Positions 24,484 to 38,400 of a stretch of 64,000 bases of DNA are shown piece after piece. The translations under genes were made by a program, and so were the position numbers. The stretch spans positions 2,969,090 to 3,033,089 of the forward strand of contig JAJEKV010000055.1 in assembly GCA_021234155.1 (NCBI GenBank), in the 5' to 3' direction. The notes below the pieces were generated by a model. It searched no databases. It saw nothing but the letters and a program-made list of their open reading frames with translations, and had not been told where the DNA came from. How positions within the stretch are numbered: the first letter of the stretch is position 1; each line of letters begins with the position of its first letter. This DNA is from Isoetes taiwanensis. Its lineage: Eukaryota > Streptophyta > Lycopodiopsida > Isoetales > Isoetaceae.

Positions 24484-25604
24484 TAGTTTTTCTTTTTTTT
24501 TTTTTTAAATGCTGATTAGGGTTTGGTCGACCTCTTCCGCAATTGGGAAAGGTTGATATTCTGGAGAGACAGCCGATTTAATGTTACAAATTGGGAAAGG
24601 TTGATTTTCTGGAGAGACAGCCGATTTCGTGCTTTGTGGTTGAATACTTGAAATTAAATATTCGAAGTCAGATTTTTTTTCAATATGTTTACATGTTTAT
24701 ATCGGAATGGAGCAATGGCAAATTGTTTAGGGCTAACTCCAACAGCTTAGCAACAATTTGTGATTTTCGATTGGAACAAGTGAGTTTTCTTGATCGTATT
24801 CAGAGTTTCTTTTGGAGCAAGGCTTGCCACTAGTTTAAATGTAGTATCTCAAACATGAGGACTGCGAACCTTACCCTATTCTCTAGAAGCAAAATTAAAG
24901 TACAATCGATATAATGAAATTCTTAGTCTAGATGTAGATGCAATTGCCATTTAGTATGAAGTAGTCGTTGATTTATAATGAGATATTAGGATGACAAAAA
25001 GCAGCAAGTAGTCCACTTGTGTAAGCCGTGGCTTCTTTGAAGTGAACTACTTAATCCTTTCCAGCTTAAACTTCTTCTACGATTTTAACATTGTCAAACG
25101 TATCTAGTATCCCCATGCTCAACTTTCAAGCATAAGGTATGGCCTAAAATCTTATCTTCTACATTTTAGCATTCTCCAGCATATTATGACATGCAGCTGA
25201 TGACTTTTGATAAATTTGTCATAATTTTGTCAATTTTAAGGAATCTTGAAAATATTCCTTTTAAAATGTACTACACCAGAATAAGTCAAAGCTTTGTTTT
25301 AAGTTGCCACATGATCGTTTTAGTCTAGACTAACATCACAGCTCCTATATATTGGTAAGTAGCATTGATCAACGATACGAAAGATAAACATATAGATTTC
25401 TGAGTCTATATTGAAGTAATATTTAGAGCCCTGTCAATCTTCATATTTCTTTGGTAATATTTCTACAAGAATGCTTAACATGCTGACCATTTAACCTTTT
25501 TAATTGATTTCTTCAATCCAGAAAGAATTGCAATATTCAAACTTATTGCTACACAAAACTGAAAGAATCACTGAAAATTTTCATACAGTTCCTAATTAAA
25601 TTAG
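24484..25604. repeat. Unit 1 copy of the MAN-SLD spacer
   Basis: The stretch matches 45,730-46,798 (unit 2) and 53,285-54,374 (unit 3) nearly throughout. It lies between the 5' side of the mannanase and the 3' side of the desaturase. It begins with two tandem copies of a unit containing GGTTGATTTTCTGGAGAGAC. No coding sequence is recognised. Confidence 0.8.
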
Positions 25605-26062
25605 CGTGAGAATCGACCAATGGCATTCCAGCTTCCCACAAAAGGTTCTTGGGAGGTGGTTTGGATAGATCACGTTCTTGTAGAGCCGAGCTTCTTAATG
25701 TGTCGATGATCATTACATTGGCTTCCCAAAAGGCGAATCGATTTGTAGGGCGATTTATTTTTCACAAAGTGGCCTAACAACCTTAGAAATCTTTCTCGGT
25801 TGTGTCGAGGGAGACGAGGAAAGAGGTGATGTTCAATTTGGAATTGGAGACCTCCATGAAACCAAATCCATCCAAATAGGGAGGATATGTTTAATGTCCC
25901 CTCACACGTGCACAAAACCACTCTTTCTTGTTGGTTGGCCTTGATATCTTGGAGATGAAAAGTGGTTCGAGAGAATTGTACATCTTTGAATACCGATCCA
26001 GCGCAAAGCTAATGATCACAAAAAGAAGCCTTTCCCATGTCGAAGGTAAGTAGGAAAGGAGA

Positions 26063-27841
26063 TGTTACGAACCAAAATTTTAGTACCAAAAATTTCGATT
26101 TGTATTCACATTAAACCATCAGAGCACACAGAACAAGTACTGCCTCCCACGAGGCTATATACATGAAAGCCACGTATACAGATAACAAGATGACACAGAG
26201 ATAACTATAAACACACGTATGCCCCGCCAGCTATCAAACCGCCTGCACAAGCTTACACGTGTTAGTAACATGCATAAGAGTTATCCAATAGTGTCAACAT
26301 GAAGCAATGACTGACGGACTGCAAGTACACACATGGAATCCACCACACGCACCATAGCGTCTGCCAAGCAGACACACCCCACCATATCCGGGCAAGACGT
26401 CGTCCTAGAACCCCGCTACCCCGGTGGATCGATTGTAAGTGAGAACTGTGAGCACCATAAGAACCCAGGCTACGAGACTGTTGGTTCCGCATGCCACCGT
26501 CCCATACCAGTGACAAGCTTTACCTCACAAGTACCTCTTGTTCTTATTTAGACAAGCCACGCTCATCTATACTATGCCATGCACAAAACTCCCCTGGAAT
26601 AAACATTAAATGTCTATCCGCTCTGCAACATCACCCATCACGCTAGCATCCAAAGATGCGCGTGCCAGGCATTAGTGACCATCCACTGCTACTAGTCTGT
26701 TGGCAAGTACGCGGCAATGTCCCATACCATTGTCTCGTACCGCCTCACTAATACAATGGTGTCTCCATAATGTTCTAAGCATTAATCGGGTCACAGCAGC
26801 ACACATAGCCTGAGTATAGGGTAATTCTGGAATTACCATTGCTGGAACTAATACACTAACTCATCACCCTTGAGTTAAGAGTATAACTTCCTGTAACACT
26901 CTGGCTTAGTATTTAAGGAGCAAGCGTAAGGGCAGAACTGGAATTTAATTATGCAAGACTGAGTTATGCAAGCCTGCCTCCTTCTCCAGAAGGATCATTT
27001 ACCTATTTACCATTATATAATATACAAGGGGTTCCGGTTTATGTCATAAACCGTCAGGCTGGTGACGCCACCACCCAACTATGGCGGCTCAGTTTCTTAC
27101 CAGAACTCACTTGAGGTGATTCCTTGTATTCCGAAATAGTTTGTGGGCAATTCGGCCTGCTCCAGCTTCATTCAAATTCCGTTCTTCCTTCTCCTCTTGC
27201 TCGGCTGCCTGTGGTGTTCCTCTGACCCCATTCCTTCTGCTATATCCAGCTCCCCTTTTCTGACTCGAGGCCCCGCCCATCATGGTTTAACCACGTGGCG
27301 CTGCCCTTACAGGGCAGGTGATCCTGCCGGATCTGCAATCCGGCCTAAGCTACCGGAATTGAGCTGCTTGGCCGTTAACTCCTTCTCCGACCTGTCTGCA
27401 TGGCAAAGCCAGGTGGTAAGGTCCCAGTAGTCAGGATCAAACTCAGGGGTTTCGGCCAAGACCAGATCCGCCCAGCAATTTTGCTGTTACAGATTCGTGG
27501 CCCAGCCACGATTCACAGGCCCCTATTTAGGGGTGCTCACATCTTTAATATCCAATGGTTCTTTAAACCATTATAACCTTAATTCACTTCAATGGGTTAT
27601 TCACCCATTAAGCTATTTACAACCTTAACTATATTGTTTCCATAATGTTAAGGCATCCCGCAACCACGTTTCCATGATAACATCTGGTTGCGCCCTAGTC
27701 TAAGTTCTACCATGCCGTGGTGCACCACAACAACTTAAGCCAGACTAGGGGCATGCGACCATTATAAACATCCATTATGCCTAATATTCAAATGCATGCA
27801 TAATTACAAACAATGGTCTGCAAAAATATTTAGGCATAACA
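26063..27841 (-). repeat. Long terminal repeat of the gypsy remnant
   Basis: On the element strand it begins TGTTATGCC and ends GTAACA. Its end sequence with CCTAATATTCAAATGCATG recurs at 29,022-29,090, which identifies the short second LTR piece. Confidence 0.8.
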
Positions 27842-29090
27842 TTACTCCCCCCAGATTCTTGTCCTCAAGAATCGCTCCTGCACTCATTGAGCCATAACAT
27901 CTAGATATTGAGTCATGAAACGACGCTGACTCTCCCACGCCGCCTCCGAGACAGTATATGTTTCCACTTCACCGAAATTCCATCGGGTCTCTTTGGCCCG
28001 CATCCGCACTATCCGGAATTCAATATTCTTTCGGTAGTGGAATTCTATCCAACTCCACCATGTGTTCACGAGAAGGCACAACATTCACGCTTTCCCTAGA
28101 GCTGGTCGCAAACCGGCTCACATGGAAAATCGATGAATGTCCACATTCGTGGAAGTTGCAACTTGAAGGCAACATCACTATATTTCTTCAAGATCTTATA
28201 AGGACCACCGTATCTTGGGGAGAGCTTTGGTTTCTTTCCCCGCAAGCAATGGCAAAATTGCTTTTCTTTTCGATTTGCGGGGAAGACCACACGAAGGTAC
28301 ACCATTTGACCTTCATGTAGCTCGATCGGGGCTCTTGACAAATTGGCACGTGCCCTCGCCTTATCCCGGGGCCTGTCTCATATGCAATTGACACAATCCT
28401 AGTGTCACATCCATGCCTTCAAGCATACTTATAGCAGCACCGTTTTAGCCCTTCAAAACCAAAGCGTCTACAGTCCTCACGGATTTCTCCCAAACATAGC
28501 CACAAACGGGCTAGTTTTGATGCTTTGTTGGAACCCATTATTGTAAGCAAACTCTACAATAGGCAAATAATTCTCCCATCCGGATCCCGGTGGCCACATA
28601 AGATCTCATCATATCCTCCGAATCGATTCACTCTTTCGGTTTGCCCATCCGTTTCCTGGATGATCTCCACTAGAGAATCAAGAGTGCATTTCAATCGTGC
28701 AGAACAATTCCACGTCGAAATTCCCGGTGAATTTCACATCTCGATCGCTTATAATAGCTTTGGGTAATCCAAAATAGGAAATACATGCGATATAAGCCTT
28801 GGCCACCGCCAAGCCATCGGATTCTTTTGTCGAGGTATAAAGCGTGCATACCCGTCCAACCTATCAACAATGACAAGTATCCGAGTATAGTGATGCACAA
28901 GATTTGAGGCAATTTCACAATGAAATCCATAGAGATTTCACTCCATCTCTCCTCCCGCACAGGGCAGAGGTTGCAAATGTACCAAAAGTCTTGCCTCGAC
29001 TCGCTTTAACTTGCCGACAAGTCCATTATGCCTAATATTCAAATGCATGTATAATTACAAACAATCTGCAAAAAATATTTAGGCATAACA
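26063..29090 (-). mobile_element. Ty3/gypsy chromovirus remnant
   Basis: A fossil LTR element on the minus strand. A long LTR (26,063-27,841, TG...CA ends) lies next to a purine-rich tract (about 27,842-27,870, GGGGGGAG on the element strand). Next comes the end of pol: a chromodomain-like piece ending AAWE (about 27,890-28,080), the integrase C-terminus with KLSPRYGGPYKILKK (about 28,100-28,340) and part of the integrase core with SEISMDFIVKLP (about 28,900-28,955). A 69-bp piece of the second LTR is at 29,022-29,090. GAGA is duplicated at 26,059-26,062 and 29,091-29,094, and the empty site is visible in units 2 and 3. Gag, protease and reverse transcriptase are not present. The remnant is broken, with at least three breaks in the coding remains. 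Age cannot be judged from such a short LTR overlap. Confidence 0.85.
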
Positions 29091-29729
29091 GAGAGATAGA
29101 AACCGTCCAATAAAAACCAAGTGCCATGATCTCGAGCCGCGCGGTTTGATATTCGCTTCTTTGATAGTAAAAAAGCCGACAAGATCAGATTAATTACAAC
29201 CTGCCATCACAAAGTAGAATGTCCAATGCCGAGAAGCTTACTAGAGTTCGAGCTAAACCATCAAATTGCATTGTCCTCTCATAGAAGTAGGAATGCAAAG
29301 AAGAAAAGAATTTCAAGACACCAAAAGAGTGGTATGTATTGCGGATGGGGTCATACTCCACACTATTGCAAGAAAAATGATGAGCATTATGGTTCCTCTT
29401 CCACCATCCAATATCAATTCACCTGCCAAACAATTTCCTACTAGTATGCATCTATTTTATAATTTCCAAGCATGCCACAATGTCTAGTGTCATGACCTAT
29501 GCATCCTGCCTGTGACCATACTGTCCCAAGTGAAATAGCACAAGCTGCATGTATCCAGACATTGCTGGAGAAAACAACACCAAAGATGCAAAACAAAAGC
29601 AACACAAGCATGGCAATCATGATAAAGCAATAGGTGTACACGGGCACCTTAAATAGTCCAGCCTTCTTTAGATCTCCCAAAAGTTTTCTATGCTCTCTGC
29701 AAGAGGTATTACATCTTGTAATCGTTAGT

Positions 29730-30702
29730 TTATCTTTGCAAGAGGTATCGCCAAATGGGTACTCGATCCCGTGAGTTTAGACACATTTTACTTATCTTTT
29801 TAATCATCCATTTGTTTTGTTTTTACGATTTTTATGCTAGCTTACATTTTAAGGCACATGATTGTGATGTTCTATTGTAGGTCTGATATTTTATAGAATG
29901 CATTCAGATTTTTTTCCTTAAGTGAGCCATTGATGGCCACCCTCCCTTAGACTTTGCCATGTCTCTGTTCGTGTCGTCCTATCTAATCTCTGTTCGCGCC
30001 ATAGCTTATCTTTCATGTATGTTTTTCAAACTTTGCTGGGCCAAATCAATGCCAAGACTATTGGTGAAGCCTATAAAAAGTCAGCTTCTTTGGTGAAGCC
30101 TATAAGCCTACATATGTTATAAATGTTAGTTTGTCCAGGATTTAATGAAGAACTCTTTCACAATCATAGGTATGTTGCACCATACTGCCCTTTTTACATC
30201 TCTATAACCTCCCTTTCCCTGTTCAAGATTTAAGTAATCAACATTGTGCTCAGTAGCAAAAGTAAGCATGCTTCTAACATTGGAACCAAACCTGTAAGTA
30301 CTCCAGGCAAACTTCTAAGAATTTTATTCCTAGACTCAAAAATTGGTTGTCTACTGATTATTTGCTAATAAAGGAATGTCGTTTCTAGAAGATGATTGAT
30401 TTGCCAAACTTGGAAGAAATAGTTATTTTTTGTGTTTCAAAAACTGGAGATATCCCAAAGATCTTGAATATGTCGAATAAAACTTGTTTAAGCTTAAAGG
30501 AATAGATCATGTAATTTTGACATAGTGTCAATATTCCATAATCCTTATAATCCTCATTAGCTAAGGACAATTCTTATAATACTCTTTAGCTAAGGAATAT
30601 TATTGGACGGTCAAGAACTCACATAAAGTAAATAGTACTATACGTACATATCCGCATGAACATGGTCAGGTCATCTACAACTCAACCGGTGGCAAAAGGT
30701 TT
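29730..30702. repeat. Inter-unit spacer between units 1 and 2, left part
   Basis: The sequence is nearly identical to 47,927-48,896, including AGTGAGCCATTGATGGCC and GGACGGTCAAGAACTC. It continues at 42,252 after the LTR element, just as 48,896 continues into 48,897. No coding sequence recognised. Confidence 0.8.
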
Positions 30703-32408
30703 TGTGACGTCCCCTACTCGCATACGGTGCCCTCACCGTATACAAACAGGAGTTCATCCCCCATACCAGCTCCATGCTAATACTAGGGCCCTCCATGACC
30801 TTTACACCGCGAACCGGGTTCCAAAGTGGGAAAGAGGAAGGGTCATTGCACCCCCGCTCCCTCGGGGCCTACCTAGTTGCGAAGCGTAAACATACATGTC
30901 GAAGCACATACATCAACATCATATGACCATCACGAAGGATGGTCCTCCACATATCTGCATAGACAAAGATCACATATCACATAGGGAATCCTACCCAAGG
31001 CTCGAGACTCAAAGGGATGACCGACGGCTTGGGTCTCGAGTTCATTGCGGCATGAATTCATGGCAATGGATTTGGTGGCATATGAACATGGCTTAGGTTG
31101 TCCACTCCATCCGCCCCTCTTTGCACACTTTGCGAGTAGGTTGAAAAGTGTTGGGACTGACCAGACTCAGGATGCATAGCCAAGGGGGCTATATCCCGGG
31201 TTGCATCTCCCGCCCGATGGGGCGGTAGGGATCACTCCCTCCAGGAGATCTCCATCTTGACTCAAGGTGACTAGAGGGCCCTTTGCCTGTGATTCGACTT
31301 GAACTCAATGGAAGGTCATATTCACCACCTCCACGAGTGTCGAGCCCATGCCTTGCCCACACGCAGCGTCGCGCAAGCCATTAGACCTAGTCACAATGAT
31401 CCCCGTAGCACTAACACACCATAGGGATCGTTCAAGAGTCGAACCACCTAACCTCCTTATAAGCCCGGTCAAGCCCCTTCACCCACAACCCGGTGTGGCT
31501 CTTGTGCCAAAGCGGCGCATCTATAGTGTGCTAGAGAGGCTAATCTAGGAGCATCTACTACCAAGCTTTAGGTCTCTACCCCTTCCCAATACAAGGAGTT
31601 CATAGAGATACATCATCCATATACTTCACGAGAGAACTAAAGACTAGATCTAATCTACATCATAGAGTTAGGTTCTTTAGTTAGAATCAAGCTATCTAGA
31701 GATCTAGAGGGCTGCTATGGGCAATTTAAGAGGCTAAACCCTCATGATTCGATGGCTGAAATGGGGTTTAGACTACTAAATTGCCTAAATACACGATCCT
31801 TGAGTTCCTCCTCCCGACTGAAGCTCGACCATCCCTGGCAGATGCTTTCGAATCAAGGGAAACTAATGATGCCATTCCCTCGGGCCAGTGCAGGAGGCTG
31901 GCTTTGACCCTTGGGGCAGCCAAAAGCGAGCTCTAAAACCCTAGAAACGAAAATGGGCAAGTTAGGGTTCTCCTACTTAAATAGACAAGGGGGTTGGCTA
32001 GGGTTTCCAATTATCCCCTTTAGGCATGTGGGATAATTGGGAAAAGGGCCCACTTGCCTTTAAGGGCTAGGTGGCCAAATGTGCCCACATGGAAATGTGT
32101 GCACCCAAATGTGCTCACATGGAAATGTGTGCACATTAATGAATGTGTACATTGGAAAATGTGCACATTAATTGCACCCTATGGGTATGGCCCACTTGGC
32201 ATCAAGTGGCCACATGGAAATTGCCCACATTAATGTGTACATTGGAAAATGTGCACATTAATACTAATACACATTCTTAGCAAGTTGCCCCTAGGGGCTA
32301 CCCACTTGGCTACATCGTTGGCATACCGTCGGTCGGGTGGCGTGGCACGTGGCGTGGCGAAGACAATATAACGTCCCGGGGCGTATCTTTGTCGGCCCAG
32401 GCGTCACA
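30703..32408 (-). repeat. Left (3') LTR of the 11.5-kb element
   Basis: Direct repeat of 40,537-42,247 with shared ACTCGCATACGGTGCCCTC near one end and CACATTCTTAGCAAGTTGCC near the other. On the element strand it starts TGTGACGCC and ends GACGTCACA. Confidence 0.9.
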
Positions 32409-35400
32409 TTCTCCCCACCTTGAAATGATGTTTGTCCTAAAGATCGCGGGTTCTCCCCACCTTGAATCTTCCTAACCTCGCAATCAACCCGATGCATACG
32501 ATATACTACTATAATACTCACACATTTATTACGATTACCTTAAGATAATATTTTTAAATCATTATTACGCCATTACATTATCAAATAAGTTGTCAATTCG
32601 TAACTTCTACTAAAATAAGGTACTTATTAGTTTCTATTATCACAACATTTAGTTATCACAATTTAACACTTTCATATACAATTATTATTTAAGGTACTCT
32701 TCATTCCTTGCAACACATTCCAACAAAATTTGTGTTGCGTGTCTTATACACCTTAAAATCCTGCATTAATTTTACAATATCTATAATTACATACTTACTA
32801 TCTTAATTATTAGAATTACTCTAAGGTAATGTTTAAGACATTACTATTTCGTTATCCTATTAACTTATCACATCATAACTTAATCCACGCAAGGTAATTA
32901 TTAACCTTACTTAATACAACATTTAAGTTTATCAAAGTTTATCAATTTTATACAAAATTTACACTTCTAAGGTACCCTTCATCCCTTGCAACACATTATA
33001 ACAAAATTTGTGTTGCAAGCCTTCAGAGTTCGACCTCCTTGCCCTCCGGGCTCTATTGGCCTGTAGTGCCGACACTACCTATTATTAATTATTACAAAAA
33101 TTTTGGTTATATGGTGACCACCCCACCTATCTACATGGATGCATGGCTAATCTCCCCGCGTAGGGAAGAGGGTGGATCTTCCATTATGGCCGTGGAGACA
33201 GCCTATATGCCTATATGCGCTCATGCCTACACCTCTAGTTGCCCAGCGTGGAGGATATCCTTCCCGCGTGGGGGGCGTGAAGGATAGATTCCTCCTATCA
33301 AAGCATATATGGGGCTAAAGGTGCCTTTCCTATCAATGCATTCCTTAATGACCTCCTTTCTCTCGAGGTCGTCTACTTCGATGGGGACGATAGACTTTCT
33401 AATCTACCTTCCACTGTCCGGTAAACGCCGGGTCATGCCTACATTGACATTACACCCACCCCCAGAGATCACCGTAGTGGTCTCATCATCGGTAACAACG
33501 CATGCAATCCATACCAAGCATAGGTTGCATGCGCAGATTAATCTTAACTACACATGAAACTAATCTAAACACAAATCGACATGCCTGAGCCAATTTTTTT
33601 TTTTTTTTTTTTTCTGGCTCCCTTAATGCATGTGATTAACATAATTACCCTAAGGTAATATTTATGAATTAACATTATCATAGTATCGATACATTACTTC
33701 CGATAGTACAATTATATTTACTCTAAGCTTTTGCAATATTTAACGACTTTTAGATCGCGATTATTTAAACAATAACCCCGATTTAGACCTATTGTATTAT
33801 AGAGGCGGGGTTTTAATTATCATACACAAGAATTAGATGTGCTTCTTATTGTCTTCCTTGGGTCCCGCATATCCCTTGGAAGTATATCCCTAAGATGCAC
33901 TTAAGTATATCCAATTCTATTTTCTATTTATATTTATAAGGACCTATAGCTATCCTTGGAAGGAATTGCATCCTTCTGAAGGATTAATTAACATGCTACT
34001 TCACATTATCGTTGTTATTTAACTTATTTCCTATGATACATATCGCATAAACAATTTCTATGCAGTTATTAGGGTCTATATTTAACTTATCAATAAGACA
34101 CATTAAGGCTTATAATACATGCGCATACCTTACCTAAGGCTAAAACGCATCCACTCATTGAGCCGGGCGGCGAGTAGTTTGGAGGTGACTTGGTCGCTCA
34201 TTGCTCCCATAGTTTTGCTCCACTTCGTTGGTGTAGTTCACTACTACGCCGGTCAAGACGTTGAAGGCCTCCCAGAGCTATCTATCTATCTATCTTACGC
34301 TCTATTAAGCCCGCCATTGCGAGTGAACTCTATCTGACGGGTCGGTCAATTCGGTTGCAAGTACGTTCAATCATAAGATTGAGCCCTCCCACTTTCTTGA
34401 AAAAGAAAATGGTCCCGCCCCTTCAATGACATTGCACACAACGTCATATCTATTCTCTCCTTAAGAGGTTATAAACTTCTTACTTAGCGCATTAAGTTAC
34501 TAGCCTTAGCTAACATATATAACCATCTAAGATGGATGCACATATTATGTTATCATTTATTTCAATATAATTATGGGTTATCTACTTAGTTAGAACGATT
34601 CTAAACCACAAGGTTTTGTCATGACGACAATTCCTTTTTGTCTCAAAAGACTATTTGATTACTATAATTCTTATTTTAGATGTACCTTGCATGTACTATT
34701 ATTTTATTATTCTAGAGATTCCCCTTTCTTAGTTATTTAAACTCTTGGAATATTCCTACCAATCGAATTGATGTCATCGTAACAAGTTGGCGGACTTGTT
34801 AGATTACTTCTTTTTTCTTTAGGTTGGATTATTCTTTTGGAGATACTAGATTTATACATGGTCAACAATTATCCTAGTAGTGATTCCTTCTTAGGAGAGA
34901 TCAATCTCACCAAGTGGTTTCAATACGTTGGATGTCCGTTAACAATCGTGTATAATTTTAGTTACTCCTATCGCGTCTCCTTCCCAATTGGGCAATCCTT
35001 TCAACGAGAATATCCGAATTGCCTTCTAATCCCAATATGGATGTTACCATCCATACATTTAACCTACTAGGCCCCATGGCCTTAGATCTTTGAGCTTGCT
35101 AGAAGCTCATCCGCTCGTTGCCTGCTTGAAGGAGCAAGGTAACGTTCTTCCGAGTCGCTCGATACTTCAGTCTCCTTGACAGTGGCTCCTCTTTGATGTA
35201 GAGGTTGACTTTGTTCGCTAGAAGCCTCTTATTGCTGGTGGCTTGATGGTGTAGTTGATCATTTGAATCTTGCATGCCGCTTTTCAAATGCCTGAAAGTG
35301 GCGCTGTTGAAAGAGATCTTTCATCTTGAACTCTTTGTCTTGGCAGCTAAAGGATGACTCTGTATCCGATATTGTTTCTTCGACTCCATCGATGTCTCAT

Positions 35401-38400
35401 CTACCGAGTCCTCTTGTCGTTATCGTGTTGCCCAAGAGTGTTGGCGATGTTGATTGCTTCACCCCTGCAACTTGCATGACATCTCTTCCTTTGATGTGTT
35501 ATGCTATGGGAGGAAGAAATAACAAGGGAACTATACATGCACAACATATAGCTTACATAATTACAATTACTACTAGAGCTATTAGGTCTCCCTTGTGCCT
35601 CCCTTGAGTTGGACACCTACTCCTTGGCAATGTCATTGGTGTTCCTCCCTGCAATGGTGTTGGCGATCTATATCCTCCTATTTGTACGCCGGCTCATTAC
35701 TCGGGGTAACTTGTTGATATACTTGGGCCTTCCGATGTTTGTCGGCTATGGCACAACCGCTTTGCATCACATTCTAACTAAGGTGTGCTTGTCGTTGATG
35801 CTTCGACATTTCAGTCCCTTCTTGATCCCGTTCTCGGGCAATAATTGTTCCCCCTTCATGATACTTGAAGCTATTTGAAGGCGTCTCTTGAGGTCTTGCG
35901 CTTCCTTTGGCTATACTCCTCCGGGTTGTTCTCTTCTGCAGCTTGTTCTTTGAATCGTTCATCCTTGGGTTCACCAAGTTGCATGCAAGGCAGCGTGCAA
36001 GTTATCGGCTCACGCCTCACCTAGTTGGTTCTCCATCGAGCTTCCAAACTTCTTCGCTTGATCCCTCGATCACATGGCTTGGGCGTTGTCACGTTCCCGC
36101 GATGCTATGCCGTCTTCTTGTCTTGAGGTACCCTCCGGTGGCTTTGATTGTGCTCGTCGGTTTGATCCTCCCATTGCCTCCGGGAAGCTTCGTGGAAGAA
36201 GTCGGTTGCTAGCACTTCTCCATCTTCGGTTCACCTTTGTCCTTCTATGCATTTCGGTCTCTTTGGCAAGTAAGGCATCATGACTCTCCTCCTCTGATGG
36301 CTCCGTTTGCTCCGGGATGATGGATCCTTATCTCTAGCAGCTTGACCCTTCGCGTTGAAGAAGTACACCTTAGATATACTCTTGTCGTTGAATAGCCCGG
36401 CTATTATCTTGAACTCTCTTTTAAGCGAAGGTGCTTCGGTTGCTATCCTTGTCGTTAAAGGTGTCGAATGCTTCTACCTTGGGCGTTTGGCGTGCCACAT
36501 GTCGGAGATATGGTCGGCTTCTTCTTGTTCTAATTCTTGGTAGGAGTTTGTGAAAGCCATCACCTAGTTGTTGGGGGCATATCTCCTCGTCCTGCGGTGC
36601 CTTTCGTAAGTGCATCTCCATCTAATACACGTGTCATAGCACATCCCCCTATATTACCACAAGTTGGAATTATGGTCGTCGAGATGTTGCCTTCTTAGTT
36701 GGCTCGTTGATGTCGGGGTGTTCCTCCTTCCATTGTTGAGGCCACTCATGTCATAAGTTCGTCAAGTGCTGCCACTGCTACAAGAGGTAGTGTTGCTACC
36801 CTCGCGATGTCCCCGTGCCGCGTTGATGATCTTGACATGATGCGGTGTTGTCTCTTATTCTAACATTGGGTGGCCGAGCAGTCTTATGCTTGAGGGCATT
36901 TCCCGAAGTGTTTGGAGTTGAAGGTTTGCTTGGCCTCTAGTCGTTTCTCCCTCGTAGTTGCTCTTCCATTTTGATCTTGGGCTATAGTTGTGCCTCCTTG
37001 CTTCCTCCTTTGGTAGTCGAAGTGAAGGAGCTTCTTGATCTAAGCGCTAAATCCGTAAAACATGACTCTAAACTCATGTTTCTCCACTATATATGTGGAC
37101 ACCCTAGATATACAATAGACATATACGCATTTACATTGGGATTTTAATTCATCCACTTTTGCAAAAACAACTACGAAGATCTACCTAATTATTTATACTC
37201 CTTTAGGTTTCCCCTTCCTCGATCGCGTTTGATCCTTCTGGTTTTGCATCTTCTTCGCTCGCTTGACTCCGGGATTCCTTGAGATGCTGCTACTATTGTT
37301 GAGCTTTATGTCTGATCCGAAAGCTGATCACCTCAAGTTGCGAAAGAGTGTTCGCCGATGTGATCCCTTGAAAAGATGCTCCTCCTTGTTGTGTATGTTC
37401 GCCGCGAGGAATGCGTAACCGCCCACGTCCCCTACATGCGGTGTGTTGTTGCAAGCTTGCTGATTGCGGTGCCATTGATCGAGCTTGAGTAGGGTCACCG
37501 GCTGTTGCAGCCGGGCATTCTTGAATGTCTTCGAAGCTCGGAGATCGTGGGTCGATGGCGGTGTTGTCATTCCTCCGCGATGTTGAATTTCCTCGAGTCT
37601 GCGACTCCGCTTGCTTGGGCTTTGCTTCATTCCGAGGTGGCTCTCCCTTGCACTCGAAGTGTGGTCATCTCCTTGCCCCTACCATGGCTCCTTCTGGTCA
37701 CCTTTATGCGATTTGTACCTGCTGGCTAGGTGCCTCCCTCCGCCCTTTGGGTCCCCCACCATTCGAAGTCTCGCACTCCTTGGGCCGGCGTAGTAAAGCC
37801 GCCCTTCCTTTGGTTTCTAGGTGTTCCCCGGTCCGAATTCCCGTGGAGCAGAATATTCTCCTCCTTGATCTTGCCCCTAGTGCTTTGATATAGGCCTTCA
37901 AGTTGGAGATGTTCCTTCCCCGATATGCCTCCTCCCCCTCATGGTCTCCTACTTTTTTGGAACGGATGTAAGTTCTTCTCGCTGGTGCAAGGGAGCTGGA
38001 AGCTCGCCCCGATTAGCCTTAGGTGCTTTGTTGTTGCTTAGCTTGGTTGCTTCTTTTGCCGACGTTGCATGACATTCGCTTTGAGTTGCTTTGGGCTGCA
38101 AGGTCGCGGGTGGTCTTCCCCGCGGTTTCTATAATGCCCGTGTCACCATGACTTCTCTCCTCGACGGAAGATTATGCCCTCTCGCCCTAGCTCGTGATGC
38201 TAGCGCGGCATCGATGTCTAACGCTTCCCCGCACTGTATTTTGTTGTCTCGTTCTTCCATTTGAAACTCATGTGCGCCGAGTTGGTGAAGGCGTTGAGAT
38301 CCTCTTTTCCGATGTGAGCTCGTGGGCGTGGTCACGGGAGGTTGACATCTAGAACATTCTTGGTGCCGTTGGTTACCAATATTCTTCCCATTTGATGGAG

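Larger units (their letters stand above)
25605..29729 (-). pseudogene. SLD: Sphingolipid delta-8 desaturase, array unit 1, 5'-truncated and interrupted by a gypsy remnant
   Basis: The family is an ER membrane enzyme that desaturates sphingolipid long-chain bases at C8. The gene's 3' part (25,605-26,062) encodes the third histidine box FQIEHHLFPRLPR. The 5' part (29,091-29,729) encodes HRKLLGDLKKAGLF, membrane stretches with LFCIFGVVFSSNVWIHAAC, the first box as GHDTRHCGMLGNYK (damaged HDxGH) and GWWKRN/NAHHFSCN (second box). A 3,028-bp LTR-element remnant with a GAGA duplication separates the parts. Homology ends at about 29,729, just before the codons for the N-terminal cytochrome b5 domain, which is absent. 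The reading frame is also broken at several points. The copy cannot encode a complete enzyme. Confidence 0.85.

Noticed and set aside
30656-31548. Several 60-77-codon frames in the LTR of the 11.5-kb element
   Set aside because: They lie in non-coding LTR sequence and are not conserved in the second LTR.
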